From positions 124,001-188,000 of the forward strand of contig CAVSTF010000003.1 of assembly GCA_963730785.1 (NCBI GenBank): a stretch of 64,000 nt of DNA, given 5' to 3'. This stretch comes from Bog-473 sp963730785. GTDB lineage: Bacteria; Actinomycetota; Acidimicrobiia; Acidimicrobiales; RAAP-2. The notes under the pieces were generated by a model. That model searched no databases. It saw only the letters and a program-made list of their open reading frames with translations, and had not been told where the DNA came from. A program made the position numbers and the translations under genes. Shown here piece by piece: positions 1 through 9,110 of the stretch; position 1 is the first letter of the stretch, and each line of letters begins with the position of its first letter.

Positions 1-1158
1 ACGGGGCACACGCAGATGATTCGCGAAGGTATGGCCTATGTCGGCGTCGACGCCCAAGAGGGGGGCATCTACGGAGAAAAAGGCTCGATTGCGAGCTCCG
101 ACGGTGCCGGTGGCATCAAGCAATCGGATCCGGCCCGCTACAAAGCGTTGGTGCACCCAGGTGATAGCTACTCGTACAGCATCTTTGAGCAGGCTGGGGA
201 AGCGGTGCACGCTTCAGGCAGCACGCTCTTAGGCGGTCTCAAGCCCAAACGGGTACTGGCGATCGGGGAGTCTCAGTCTGCCTTCCGACTCGTTACTTAC
301 ATTGATGCCATCCAACCGCGCTCGCCCGGCGTCTATGACGGCTACTTCGTCTACAGCCGTGGTGGCGACGGTGCCGACTTGTCTCAATCGCCTCAGGCCA
401 CGATCACCACTCCGACACCGACGTACATCCGTACTGACCTGCACGTGCCGGTGCTCATGTTCGAGACCGAGGCGGATCTGGTCACGCTCGGCTACGAGGC
501 CGCTCGACAGCCACCTACTCGGTACATCCGGGAGTGGGAGATAGCCGGCACCGCCCATGACGACACCTATGGGCTCCTCTATTCGCGCTCCGACAATGAC
601 AATGGCGTAGCCGACATTGAAGCATTCGAGTCGATGCTCACTCCTCCGAAGGACCCCATACCCGGCATTGTGGATTGCGCAGCACCCATCAATGCGGGGT
701 CGCACACGTACGAGGTCCGGGCGGCAATTCACGCGCTCAACCGCTGGGTCGGCAGTGGAATTCCTGCGTCTCAATCGCCCCGATTGCAGTTGGCCAAGGG
801 CGGCAAGAAGTTCCAACTCGACGGCAACGGCAACGCAATGGGAGGCGTTCGCACTCCCCAGGTAGTGGCGCCCGTAGCCAAGCTCTCGGGTATTGGGCAA
901 CCCGACGCGTCGTCACTGGGCCAGGTCGGGAAGCAGTCGTCACCAACGGTGGGTTCCGGAATTCTCTGCAATATCTTCGGCACCACGGTGCCCTACAGCG
1001 CCGCCACATTGGGTTCGCTGTACCCGACGCACGCTGCATTCGTGAAGAGATGGGATGCTGCGGTAGCAAACGAAGTGCATCAGGGATACTTGATGGCGGC
1101 CGATGGACAGGTGCTCGACAAGATCGCCGCCGGATCGAAGGTCGGGGAGAACCCATGA
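1..1158 (+). CDS. Alpha/beta hydrolase domain protein (Abhydrolase_10-like), 5' truncated by window edge
   Basis: The reading frame is open from base 1 (codons before the first ATG at 16 are in frame), so the true start lies upstream and this is a 3' part of a longer gene. The product looks like the large secreted or cytosolic esterase family often called alpha/beta hydrolase domain-containing protein. A nucleophile elbow GESQS is visible about 88 residues after the ATG at 16, an acidic stretch (ETEAD) follows at about 154 and a likely catalytic His sits in AGTAHDD. The stop overlaps the next start as ATGA, so it is translationally coupled to the downstream SDR. An ester or lactone substrate is likely by family; the actual substrate is unknown. 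Confidence 0.8.
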   Translation, partial: TGHTQMIREGMAYVGVDAQEGGIYGEKGSIASSDGAGGIKQSDPARYKALVHPGDSYSYSIFEQAGEAVHASGSTLLGGLKPKRVLAIGESQSAFRLVTYIDAIQPRSPGVYDGYFVYSRGGDGADLSQSPQATITTPTPTYIRTDLHVPVLMFETEADLVTLGYEAARQPPTRYIREWEIAGTAHDDTYGLLYSRSDNDNGVADIEAFESMLTPPKDPIPGIVDCAAPINAGSHTYEVRAAIHALNRWVGSGIPASQSPRLQLAKGGKKFQLDGNGNAMGGVRTPQVVAPVAKLSGIGQPDASSLGQVGKQSSPTVGSGILCNIFGTTVPYSAATLGSLYPTHAAFVKRWDAAVANEVHQGYLMAADGQVLDKIAAGSKVGENP

Positions 1159-1985
1159 CGGTTGGCATCGTGACAGGAGCGGCTCGTGGCATGGGTGCGG
1201 CCTGTGCCGAACGCGTCGCCGACATGGTCGATGTCCTTTTCATGGTTGATCGTGATGAGGCAGGGGTCCAAGCCGCCGCCAGGAAATTGTCGACCAGTAC
1301 CCGTGCCACTCTGGAACCCTGGGTGCTCGATGTGAAGGATCAGGGAGCCATTGCCGAGTTGTTGGTGCAGGTGGCATCAGCCGGACCATTGCGCGCCGTG
1401 GCGCACGCGGCGGGGGTGTCACCCACCATGGCCGACTGGCAAGAAATTATGGCCGTCGACTTGGTTGGAACCGCTCTCTTGGTTGATGGTTGTCGTGCCT
1501 TGGCTACGCAAGGTACGGCGGTAGTCTGCTTTGCCTCTATTTCGGCGCTTCTGGCTATACCCGACGCCGATGCGCCACCCGATGTCGTCCTCGACGACCC
1601 TCTGCACCCTGACTTCATGAGCCGCATCGGCGAAGCGATTGGCAGCACGGTGGAGGATCCCGGCATGGCCTACACGTGGGCCAAGCGAGGTGTTCATCGT
1701 TTGGTTCGACGAGAGGCGGTGCCGTTCGGCCGTTTGGGAGCCCGCATCTGCTCGGTGACACCAGGCATCATCGACACGCTGATGGGACGTCAAGAAGCCG
1801 ACGCCCATTCGGTGATGGAGATGTTGGTTGGCGCCTCGGCCCTCCGCCGTGAGGGCACTCCAGAAGAAGTCGCACACGCGGTGGCGTTCCTATTGTCTGA
1901 AGAAGCCCGCTACATCACGGGAATCGACTTAGCGGTCGACGGGGGCGTGGTGGCCGCGGTCCGAACCGGTGGACTTGGAGCTTAA
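1155..1985 (+). CDS. Short-chain dehydrogenase/reductase (SDR)
   Basis: A 276-residue classical SDR. It starts with the nucleotide-binding glycine motif TGAARGMG at residues 7-14, has an acidic residue after beta-2 (VDRDEAG) favouring NAD(H), a catalytic Ser in ASIS, and the YTWAK active-site Tyr-Lys pair. The end LAVDGG is typical of the family. The ATG at 1155 was chosen because it overlaps the upstream stop (ATGA) and places the Rossmann motif at the usual distance from the N-terminus. The next gene starts directly after its TAA, so the three genes are co-transcribed. It probably oxidises or reduces a hydroxyl/keto group on the intermediate handled by its two hydrolase neighbours; substrate unknown. 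Confidence 0.88.
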   Translation: MTVGIVTGAARGMGAACAERVADMVDVLFMVDRDEAGVQAAARKLSTSTRATLEPWVLDVKDQGAIAELLVQVASAGPLRAVAHAAGVSPTMADWQEIMAVDLVGTALLVDGCRALATQGTAVVCFASISALLAIPDADAPPDVVLDDPLHPDFMSRIGEAIGSTVEDPGMAYTWAKRGVHRLVRREAVPFGRLGARICSVTPGIIDTLMGRQEADAHSVMEMLVGASALRREGTPEEVAHAVAFLLSEEARYITGIDLAVDGGVVAAVRTGGLGA

Positions 1986-2939
1986 GTGACTGAGCACGAT
2001 CAATCTGTTCGCGGGGTACGAGACCTCCTGGATCCCGAACTGCAACCCATTCTCGGTGCCTTCGAACTTCCACCACTCGATCCGGAAGCTCTCAAGGCGA
2101 TGCGTGGTGCATCGTTCGCCACTCCCGGGCTATCCGAGGCGGTCACGCGGACCGAGCACCTTGTGCCGGGTGAACCGCCAGTTCGGGTCCGGGTGCACCG
2201 AGCCGTGTCGGATGAGGGCGTGTTGCCGGCCGTCTTCACGATGCATGGCGGAGGGTACGTCATTGGTTCCTACGACATGGATGACACATTGTTGGAGCAG
2301 TGGTGTCAGTCGATCGGCATCGTCGGCGTCTCGGTCGACTACCGATTGGCTCCGGACACGCCGTATCCCGGTCCGCTTGAGGATTGCTATGCCGCACTCA
2401 AGTGGACCCACGAGCACGCTGACGAATTGGGCATCGACCCGCACCGGATCGGGATCTACGGGCTCAGTGCTGGCGGGGGACTCGCCGCGGCCTTGGCGTT
2501 GCTGGTCCGGGACAGAGTCGAATTCCCGATCGCCTTTCAGCTGCTCGACTGTCCCATGCTCGACGATCGCCAGAGCACCCCGTCCATTCGAGCCGAGGGG
2601 CTCTATGTGTGGAACGCCAGCGCGAACGAGCTGGGCTGGCGCTCCTACCTCGGCCCTCGTTATGGCGCGACTGATCTTGAGCCCTACGCCGCCGCGAGCC
2701 GGGCGACCGATCTATCGGGCTTGCCGCCTACTTGTGTGGTGGTCGGTTCCATCGACGGCTTCAGAGACGAGGACGTCGAGTACGCCCAGCGACTCAACCA
2801 GGCCGGAGTGCCCTGCGAGTTACACGTCATTGCCGGGTTGCCGCATGCCTACCTCATTGTGCCCGGTGCGGCAGCGGTGCAACTGGCGGGCCACTGCATG
2901 GAGGACTGGCTGCGACGCCAATTACGACAAGCGGATTAG
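1986..2939 (+). CDS. Alpha/beta hydrolase, hormone-sensitive lipase family
   Basis: A 317-residue esterase of the HSL family. The oxyanion-hole motif HGGG is at residues 87-90, the nucleophile Ser161 lies in GLSAGG, and the acid/His pair is visible near the C-terminus (SIDGFRDE and LPHAY). The GTG start at 1986 abuts the preceding stop without a gap, so translation is coupled. The gene converges with the following thioesterase and overlaps it by 4 bases. The family hydrolyses short acyl esters or lactones in the cytoplasm; no signal peptide is seen. The natural substrate cannot be assigned. Confidence 0.88.
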   Translation: MTEHDQSVRGVRDLLDPELQPILGAFELPPLDPEALKAMRGASFATPGLSEAVTRTEHLVPGEPPVRVRVHRAVSDEGVLPAVFTMHGGGYVIGSYDMDDTLLEQWCQSIGIVGVSVDYRLAPDTPYPGPLEDCYAALKWTHEHADELGIDPHRIGIYGLSAGGGLAAALALLVRDRVEFPIAFQLLDCPMLDDRQSTPSIRAEGLYVWNASANELGWRSYLGPRYGATDLEPYAAASRATDLSGLPPTCVVVGSIDGFRDEDVEYAQRLNQAGVPCELHVIAGLPHAYLIVPGAAAVQLAGHCMEDWLRRQLRQAD

Positions 2940-3766
2940 AGCTTGCCGGCCCCACCGGACCGAGCGCGGATCATGGCGTCCTGAACGAACGAGGCGGCGA
3001 GCTGGCCGTCAGCCCGGAATATGTCGCCGCGGCCGAAGCTACGGCCGTGGCCGGCATACGTGCTCTTTTGCTCCAGTAGGTGCCACTCGGAGGCCGGGCA
3101 TCGCTCGTGAAAGGTGAGTGTGTGACTGAGCACTCCGGTCGACAAGGTGCGGTGGGCCTGGGCCTGACCGACCCCTTCGTGCGGCCGCATCGCGGTGCCG
3201 ATGAGGAATCCATCAGTGGAGTACGCCACCAAGGCCTGATCAATGGCAGGGTCATCGGGTGCCCCGACAAACCGGATCCACACGTCGAGTTCGGCCGGTC
3301 CGACCAGCTCGGGGTCGCTGAGATCGACATCGCCAATGATGCCGATCTCCCACGCCCCCATTTTGCGAGCTGTCGCCGCCACGTCATCGGGGCTGCTGGC
3401 TCGAGTGGGCGAGTCGGCATGACGGATCACGTCGGGCTCGTCCGCGCTCAGGAGGACCAACGATCGGGTCACGACCTGATCTCCCTGGCTGATGGTGACC
3501 GTACTGCTGGCCACTGATCGGCCGGCGTGCATCCGGTCGACCTCAATCTCGAGAGGAAGATCGGGTGCGCCGCCCCGGGCAAAGACGGTGTGGATCGTCT
3601 TGAGGGCTTTGCCATCCTGGCCGGCGAGACCGGCTATGACCGACTGGGCCAGCAGCTGGCCGCCGAACACCACCCCATGCTCGGACGGCAGATTGTGGGC
3701 GCGGAAGCGGTCATCACCGACCTGTTCCAGCGTGAGGGCTTCGACGAATGCGTCGATGGTGAACAT
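2936..3766 (-). CDS. Acyl-CoA thioesterase II (TesB-like, double hotdog)
   Basis: A 276-residue TesB-type thioesterase that hydrolyses acyl-CoA to free acid and CoA. The N-terminal hotdog contains VFGGQLLAQS (family hallmark) and HTVFARGG; the second hotdog contains QAHRTLSTG and the closing pattern AASFVQDAMIR. Length is close to the usual 285. It is transcribed divergently from the aldehyde dehydrogenase operon; the shared 213-base intergenic region carries a perfect 16-bp operator-like palindrome at 3840-3855, 73 bases upstream of this start. It may release CoA from dead-end intermediates of the local beta-oxidation route. Confidence 0.88.
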   Translation of the reverse strand: MFTIDAFVEALTLEQVGDDRFRAHNLPSEHGVVFGGQLLAQSVIAGLAGQDGKALKTIHTVFARGGAPDLPLEIEVDRMHAGRSVASSTVTISQGDQVVTRSLVLLSADEPDVIRHADSPTRASSPDDVAATARKMGAWEIGIIGDVDLSDPELVGPAELDVWIRFVGAPDDPAIDQALVAYSTDGFLIGTAMRPHEGVGQAQAHRTLSTGVLSHTLTFHERCPASEWHLLEQKSTYAGHGRSFGRGDIFRADGQLAASFVQDAMIRARSGGAGKL

Positions 3767-3839
3767 CAGGCCTCCTTACGGCAATTCGCCTGGGCATTCT
3801 GATCGTCGGTCAACGGGCGTGGCGACTCTAGTGCGATTT

Positions 3840-3855
3840 TTGACGGCGACGTCAA
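3840..3855. promoter_or_regulatory. Operator-like palindrome TTGACGGCGACGTCAA (site 1)
   Basis: A 16-bp inverted repeat with arms TTGACG/CGTCAA in the divergent region between the thioesterase and the aldehyde dehydrogenase operon. It is the exact reverse complement of the site at 12836-12851, and related copies lie at 12759, 15142 and 50769. Location, symmetry and recurrence suggest a TetR-family operator; the protein is inferred, not shown. Confidence 0.7.
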
Positions 3856-3979
3856 AGTCAGATACCCTCCGTTTGGAGGCGTCGTAGGCGTCAATTTGGG
3901 CGTGAGTGCGTACGTCACGCTGTGAATCGGCGCCCCGTTCGAGCGGGGCGCAGTTGGGACTATGGGGAGGAAATAGACG

Positions 3980-5467
3980 GTGACCGAGGCAGCGAAGGTG
4001 AACCCCGAGCGTCGCATGCTCATTGACGGAAAGTTGGTCGAGGCCGATTCGGGCCAGACCTTCGAGAACATCAACCCCGCTACCGAGGAGATCCTGGGAT
4101 CGGTCGCCGATGCGTCAACGGCCGAAATGCACCGGGCCATTGATGCCGCCCGTCGTGCCTTCGACGAGACCGACTGGTCCACCAACCACTCGTTTCGCAA
4201 GAAGTGCCTCGAGCAGCTCCACGAAGCTTTGCAATCCGAACAAGAGGAGCTGCGTGAGCAGCTGATCCTTGAGGTCGGATGCCCACGCATGACCACCAAC
4301 GGACCACAGCTGGACGCTCCACTGGCCGAGGCGATGTCATGGCCGGCCAAGCAGATCGAGGAATTCGAATGGGAGACTGTCCTTCCCGACGCGTTGAGCA
4401 TCACCGGATCGGTTGACTCTCGCCGGATCTGGCGTGAGCCTGTCGGCGTGGTCGGGGCCATCGTCCCTTGGAACTTCCCGACCGAAGTGACACTGCACAA
4501 GGTTGGGCAGGCCCTGGCCACCGGCAACACCATGATCGTGAAGCCGGCGCCCGACACGCCGTGGAACGCCACCTTCCTCGGCCGATTGATTGCCGAGAAG
4601 ACCGACATTCCGGCCGGCGTGATCAATGTGGTCACTTCGTCGGACCACTTGGTCGGTGAAGAACTCACGCTGTCACCCAAGGTGGACATGATTTCCTTCA
4701 CTGGTTCGACCGGTGTCGGCCGTCGCATCATGGAAAAAGGCGCGGCAACCATGAAGCGTGTCTTTCTGGAGCTCGGCGGCAAGTCGGCCACCATCGTCCT
4801 CGAAGATGCCGACCTGGGTCTCGCCACCCTGATGGGCATGGGCTCGTGCTTCCATGCCGGCCAGGGCTGCGCCATCCAAACCCGCATGTTGCTGCCCCGC
4901 TCGCGTTACGAAGAGGGCGTCGAATTGCTCAAGAGTCTCTTCGCCGTGGTTCCCTATGGTGACCCGCAACGTCCCGACGTCATCATGGGCCCACTCATCT
5001 CGGCCAAGCAGCGCGACCGCGTGCTGGGCTACATCGAGAAGGGGCAGGCGGAGGGCGCCACGTTGGCGGTGGGCGGCGGCCGTCCCGTCGGCGACGAGTT
5101 CTCCAAGGGTTACTGGGTCGAGCCGACGTTGTTCACCGATGTGGACAACTCCATGACCATCGCCCAGGAGGAAATCTTCGGCCCGGTGCTGGTGGTCATC
5201 CCCTTCGAAGACGAGGAGGATGCCATTCGTATCGCCAACGACAGCCAGTACGGGTTGTCGGGCGGCGTGTTCTCGGGTTCGACGGAGCGCTCACTCGCCG
5301 TGGCCCGGCGCATTCGCACCGGTGGCGTCAGCGTGAACGGTGGGGCTCCTTACGGACCTGACTTGCCCTTCGGTGGCTACAAGCAAAGTGGCATCGGGCG
5401 GCAGAACGGGGTGACTGGCTTCGAGCAATACCTCGAGGTGAAGTCCGTATCCTGGCCCGCCGGTTAG
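3980..5467 (+). CDS. Aldehyde dehydrogenase (NAD(P)-dependent, ALDH superfamily)
   Basis: A 495-residue ALDH oxidising an aldehyde to the acid. Visible catalytic parts are PWNFP with the conserved Asn at 165, FTGSTGVG in the cofactor domain, the general base Glu264 in LELGGKS, and the nucleophile Cys297 in GQGC. The C-terminal PFGGYKQSGIG is also canonical. The GTG at 3980 is preceded by GGGGAGGAAA at 3964-3973, which fixes the start. It is the first gene of an operon followed 17 bases later by a P450, then an amidohydrolase and two acyl-CoA dehydrogenases. It would fit oxidation of an aldehyde produced by the P450. An upstream TTGACG-type operator suggests induction by substrate. Confidence 0.95.
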   Translation: MTEAAKVNPERRMLIDGKLVEADSGQTFENINPATEEILGSVADASTAEMHRAIDAARRAFDETDWSTNHSFRKKCLEQLHEALQSEQEELREQLILEVGCPRMTTNGPQLDAPLAEAMSWPAKQIEEFEWETVLPDALSITGSVDSRRIWREPVGVVGAIVPWNFPTEVTLHKVGQALATGNTMIVKPAPDTPWNATFLGRLIAEKTDIPAGVINVVTSSDHLVGEELTLSPKVDMISFTGSTGVGRRIMEKGAATMKRVFLELGGKSATIVLEDADLGLATLMGMGSCFHAGQGCAIQTRMLLPRSRYEEGVELLKSLFAVVPYGDPQRPDVIMGPLISAKQRDRVLGYIEKGQAEGATLAVGGGRPVGDEFSKGYWVEPTLFTDVDNSMTIAQEEIFGPVLVVIPFEDEEDAIRIANDSQYGLSGGVFSGSTERSLAVARRIRTGGVSVNGGAPYGPDLPFGGYKQSGIGRQNGVTGFEQYLEVKSVSWPAG

Positions 5468-5484
5468 TCGACGGGGCAGGAGCT

Positions 5485-6675
5485 ATGTCTGCGGTGGACG
5501 TCTACTACGACCCTTACGACTTCGAGATCGACGCCAACCCGTATCCAATCTGGAAACAACTCCGCGACGAGGCTCCGCTCTACTGGAATGAGAAGTACGA
5601 ATTCTTCGCGCTGAGCCGCTTTGCCGATATTGACGCGGCGATGCTCGACTGGGGAACGTACATTTCCGGCCGAGGGTCCATCCTGGAGATCATCCGGGCC
5701 AACATCGAGCTCCCGCCCGGCATCATCCTCATGGAGGATCCTCCGGTGCACACCATGCACCGCTCGCTGCTCTCTCGGGTGTTCACGCCGAAGAAGATGC
5801 AGGCATTAGAGGGCGAGGTACGCGCCTACTGCGCCGAAGTGCTCGATCCGCTGGTGGGGCAAGGCGGTTTTGATTTCATTGCCGACTTAGGCGCCTTCAT
5901 GCCAATGCGGACGATCGGCATGCTGTTGGGTATTCCCGAAGAGGATCAGGTTGCCATCAGGGAACAGATCGACCAGAGCCTCCGACTGGAAGAAGGGGCG
6001 CCCCCTGAAGTGGGCCTGGACGCCATGGCGCAAGCCGCGGTGTTTGGCGACTACATCGATTGGCGGGCCGAACACCCTTCGGATGACCTGATGACTGAGT
6101 TGATGACCAGCGAATTCGAGGATGAGACTGGCACGAGACGAACGCTGCACCGTGACGAGGTGCTCACCTACGTGATGCTGATCGCCGGGGCGGGCAACGA
6201 GACGACCGCACGACTGATTGGGTTTACCGGACAGCTTCTCGGTGACCATCCCGACCAACTCAGAGAGTTGGCTGCCGATCGATCACTCGTCAACAATGCG
6301 ATAGAGGAGATCCTTCGCTACGAATCCCCTTCACCGGTGCAGGCTCGTTACGTCACCCATGACGTGGAGCTGCACGGTCAGAAGGTCCCTGAAGGCAGCG
6401 TCATGGTGCTGCTCAATGGGTCGGGAAATCGCGATGACCGGCACTTTGAAAATGGTGACTCTTTCGACATCCATCGCGACGTCGGTCGCCACCTCGCCTT
6501 TGGCTACGGAATTCACCTGTGCCTCGGCGCCGCATTAGCTCGTCTCGAGGGTCGGATCGCCTTGGAAGAAGTGCTGAAGCGATTTCCAAGTTGGGAAGTT
6601 GACTATGACCGGGCGCGTCGGGCGAAGACATCGACGGTGCGCGGCTGGGAGACCCTTCCGGTCCGCACAACGTGA
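5485..6675 (+). CDS. Cytochrome P450
   Basis: A 396-residue soluble bacterial P450. The I-helix oxygen-activation motif AGAGNET is at residues 234-240, the ExxR motif EILR at 275-278 and the haem-ligand loop FGYGIHLCLG places the thiolate at Cys346. It is clearly related to the P450 at 30779 (both share the N-terminal Tyr-Asp-Pro-Tyr pattern, LPPGI and RVFTPKKM). A GGGGCAGGAG ribosome site precedes the ATG. It needs a ferredoxin and reductase, neither of which is encoded in the window. Position inside an ALDH/amidohydrolase/FadE operon suggests hydroxylation of a lipid or terpenoid-like substrate; the actual substrate is unknown. Confidence 0.95.
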   Translation: MSAVDVYYDPYDFEIDANPYPIWKQLRDEAPLYWNEKYEFFALSRFADIDAAMLDWGTYISGRGSILEIIRANIELPPGIILMEDPPVHTMHRSLLSRVFTPKKMQALEGEVRAYCAEVLDPLVGQGGFDFIADLGAFMPMRTIGMLLGIPEEDQVAIREQIDQSLRLEEGAPPEVGLDAMAQAAVFGDYIDWRAEHPSDDLMTELMTSEFEDETGTRRTLHRDEVLTYVMLIAGAGNETTARLIGFTGQLLGDHPDQLRELAADRSLVNNAIEEILRYESPSPVQARYVTHDVELHGQKVPEGSVMVLLNGSGNRDDRHFENGDSFDIHRDVGRHLAFGYGIHLCLGAALARLEGRIALEEVLKRFPSWEVDYDRARRAKTSTVRGWETLPVRTT

Positions 6676-6705
6676 TTTTCGGATCAGAAGACCGGAGAGG
6701 AAGCT

Positions 6706-7968
6706 ATGAACCTTGAAGACATGATCCTCGTCAGCATTGACGACCACATGATCGAGCCACCGCACATGTATGAGAACCACGTGCCCAAGCGCTGGCTCGA
6801 CGAGGCGCCGAAAGTGGTCAACCAGGACGGCATCGATAGGTGGGTCTTCCAGGGAGAGGCGACCAGCACGTCCTTCGGCATGGCTGCCACCGTGGGTTGG
6901 CCTTCGGAGGAGTGGGGCTTTAATCCCGGGACGTACACGGAACTGCGTCCAGGCTGCTTCGATGTGCACGAACGAGTTCGGGACATGGATGCCAATGGCG
7001 TGCTCGGTTCCATGTGCTTCCCCACCATGGCGGGCTGGAACGCCCGAACGTTCTCGGAGGCGAGCGACAAGCAGATCGCCCTCGTCATGCTGCAGGCCTA
7101 CAACGACTGGGCCATTGACGAATGGTGTGGCGCCTACCCGGGTCGCTTCATTCCGCAGGGCATTGTGCCGATGTGGGATATCGACGCGGCGGTGGCCGAG
7201 GTGAAACGCATCGCCAAGAAGGGGTGCCGTTCGATCAGCTTCTTGGAAACGCCGCACGTGCAGGGCTTCCCAAGTTTCCTGTCCGGCTACTGGGACCCCA
7301 TGCTTGGTGCCATCTCGGACGAGGGGATGGTGCTGTCACTCCACATCGGAGCGGGCTTCGCCGTCATTCAGCGTCCAGTGGAGGCACCGGTGGACCACTT
7401 GATGGTGCTGGCCTGCCAAATCAGTGCCATCACCGCTCAGGATCTGTTGTTCGGACCGACGTTGCGCACGTTTCCAAACCTCAAGGTTGCCTTGTCCGAA
7501 GGTGGGATCGGCTGGATTCCGTTTTACTTCGATCGGATCGATCGGCACTTTCAGAACCAGGCGTGGTTGCACAGCGATTTTGGCGGGAAGCTTCCCTCCG
7601 AGGTCTTTCGTGACCACATGCTGGCCTGTTACATCACCGACCCGTCGGGTCTGTTGCTGCGTGATCGGATCGGGATCGACATCATCGCCTGGGAGTGCGA
7701 CTACCCACACACCGATACGACGTGGCCCGAATCGCCGGAATTCACCTGGAAGGAATTCCAAGATGCCGGGGTAAGCGACAGTGAAATCCACAAGATCACC
7801 TGGGAGAACGCCTGCCGTTTCTACGGCTGGGACCCCTTCGCCCACACCAAGAAGGAAGACGCCACCGTCGGAGCGCTGCGGGCGAAGGCGATTGATGTCG
7901 ATGTGACTCGGATGAGCCGTGAACAATGGCGAGTGAAGAACGAGGCGGCGGGAGTCGGCTCCATCTGA
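6706..7968 (+). CDS. Amidohydrolase family protein (metal-dependent, amidohydrolase_2)
   Basis: A 420-residue member of the amidohydrolase_2 group common in actinobacterial catabolic clusters. The N-terminus holds the SIDDHMIEP strand; a His in LSLHIGAG, the LSEGGIGWIP stretch and ECDYPHTDTTWP (late His/Asp metal-site region) follow. The related gene at 47084 (427 residues) is a clear paralogue of the same length and motif order. The ATG is preceded by GGAGAGGAAG. The stop overlaps the next start (TGATG). Members hydrolyse C-N, C-O or C-C bonds, including decarboxylation; which reaction applies here is not evident. Confidence 0.88.
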   Translation: MNLEDMILVSIDDHMIEPPHMYENHVPKRWLDEAPKVVNQDGIDRWVFQGEATSTSFGMAATVGWPSEEWGFNPGTYTELRPGCFDVHERVRDMDANGVLGSMCFPTMAGWNARTFSEASDKQIALVMLQAYNDWAIDEWCGAYPGRFIPQGIVPMWDIDAAVAEVKRIAKKGCRSISFLETPHVQGFPSFLSGYWDPMLGAISDEGMVLSLHIGAGFAVIQRPVEAPVDHLMVLACQISAITAQDLLFGPTLRTFPNLKVALSEGGIGWIPFYFDRIDRHFQNQAWLHSDFGGKLPSEVFRDHMLACYITDPSGLLLRDRIGIDIIAWECDYPHTDTTWPESPEFTWKEFQDAGVSDSEIHKITWENACRFYGWDPFAHTKKEDATVGALRAKAIDVDVTRMSREQWRVKNEAAGVGSI

Positions 7969-9110
7969 TGTTGGTGGAGCTGAGCGACGACCAGGCCTTC
8001 TTTCGCGAAACCACGGAGCGATTTCTGGTCGAACACGCACCGCCGGCGGAGCTCCGGCGGATGCGACACGACGATGCCGGGTTTGATGCCGACTACTGGC
8101 GCCGGGGTAGCGAACTCGGCTGGACGTCTCTTTTGGTCGCCGAGGAATGCGGTGGGGGCACTATCAGTGACTCCGGCCTGGTCGATCTGAGCCTGGTGGC
8201 GTATGAATTCGGCCGACGAGCCGCCCCTGGTCCACTCGTGGCCACCAATATTGTGGCGGCCGCATTGAGCGACAACCGATGTCACCGTGAGGTGCTCAAT
8301 GGGCTGCTCTCTGGACACGTAATTGCCACCTGGTGTGCACCACCGATTCCCATCGGCCCTGTCGCGACTAGTTGCCGGCCGGGGGTGGCGATTGCTCGAC
8401 ACGGCAGCGACCTGGTGCTCAATGGTGAGGTTCGTCCGGTCGAGTCAGCCCAACAGGCGGGCTACCTGCTGGTGACTGCTCAGGATGGAGAAGGCCTCAC
8501 GCAGGTGTTGGTGCCGATCGACGCCAGCGGCGTGACGGTGACACCGCTGGAGACAGTCGACCTTTCTCGCCGGTTTGGTGCGGTCACCTTCAATGAGGTG
8601 CGACTGAGTGCCGAAGACGTGGTCGGCCCACCTCAAGAAGCGGCCAGCGATGTGGAGCGTCAGTTCCATCGGATGATCGCCCTGCTCAATGCCGAGTCAG
8701 TTGGGGCGATGCAGGCTGGCTTTGACATGACGATGGAATGGATCTTTGACCGCTATTCCTTTGGGCGGCCGCTGGCTTCATATCAAGCCCTGAAACATCG
8801 GTCGGCCGACATGCTGACCTGGCTGGAAGCCAGTCACGCCGTCAGTGACGCCGCCACGAAGGCCTCGGCTGACGAGTCTGCTTCAGCTGATGAGTTGGCC
8901 AGTGTGGCCAAGGCGTACGTAGGAATGCACGGCGGAGATCTGCTGCACGAATGCGTGCAGCTCCACGGTGGCATCGGCATCACGTTCGAGCACGACCTCC
9001 ACCTCTTCCTGCGCCGCTTTACCGTCAACCGATCACTGGCCGGTACGCCCTCTCAACACCGTCAACGCATTGCCGTGCTGCTCGCGGCACGGCAGGACGT
9101 CGCAGCATGA
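7968..9110 (+). CDS. Acyl-CoA dehydrogenase, subunit of a probable heteromeric FadE pair (a)
   Basis: A 380-residue acyl-CoA dehydrogenase-like protein. The C-terminal half contains the QLHGGIGITFEHDLHL pattern typical of the short actinobacterial FadE subunits, while the usual YEGT-type terminus is absent. The ATG at 7968 overlaps the previous stop (TGATG); a start further upstream would run into the amidohydrolase. Its own stop overlaps the next FadE gene as ATGA. Adjacent, coupled, dissimilar fadE genes of this kind form alpha2beta2 enzymes in steroid degradation (established for ChsE-type dehydrogenases), so the two products probably form one flavoenzyme dehydrogenating a bulky acyl-CoA. 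Confidence 0.9.
   Translation: MLVELSDDQAFFRETTERFLVEHAPPAELRRMRHDDAGFDADYWRRGSELGWTSLLVAEECGGGTISDSGLVDLSLVAYEFGRRAAPGPLVATNIVAAALSDNRCHREVLNGLLSGHVIATWCAPPIPIGPVATSCRPGVAIARHGSDLVLNGEVRPVESAQQAGYLLVTAQDGEGLTQVLVPIDASGVTVTPLETVDLSRRFGAVTFNEVRLSAEDVVGPPQEAASDVERQFHRMIALLNAESVGAMQAGFDMTMEWIFDRYSFGRPLASYQALKHRSADMLTWLEASHAVSDAATKASADESASADELASVAKAYVGMHGGDLLHECVQLHGGIGITFEHDLHLFLRRFTVNRSLAGTPSQHRQRIAVLLAARQDVAA

Noticed and set aside
2056..3117. 353-codon plus-strand frame across the HSL-family gene
   Set aside because: Composition is Arg/Ser/Pro-rich, it overlaps two genes with intact catalytic motifs and has no ribosome site.
3766..4887. 373-codon open frame antisense to the aldehyde dehydrogenase gene
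   Set aside because: It mirrors a clear ALDH, has low-complexity Arg/Ser/Pro-rich composition and no recognisable domain; GC-rich codon bias leaves antisense frames open.
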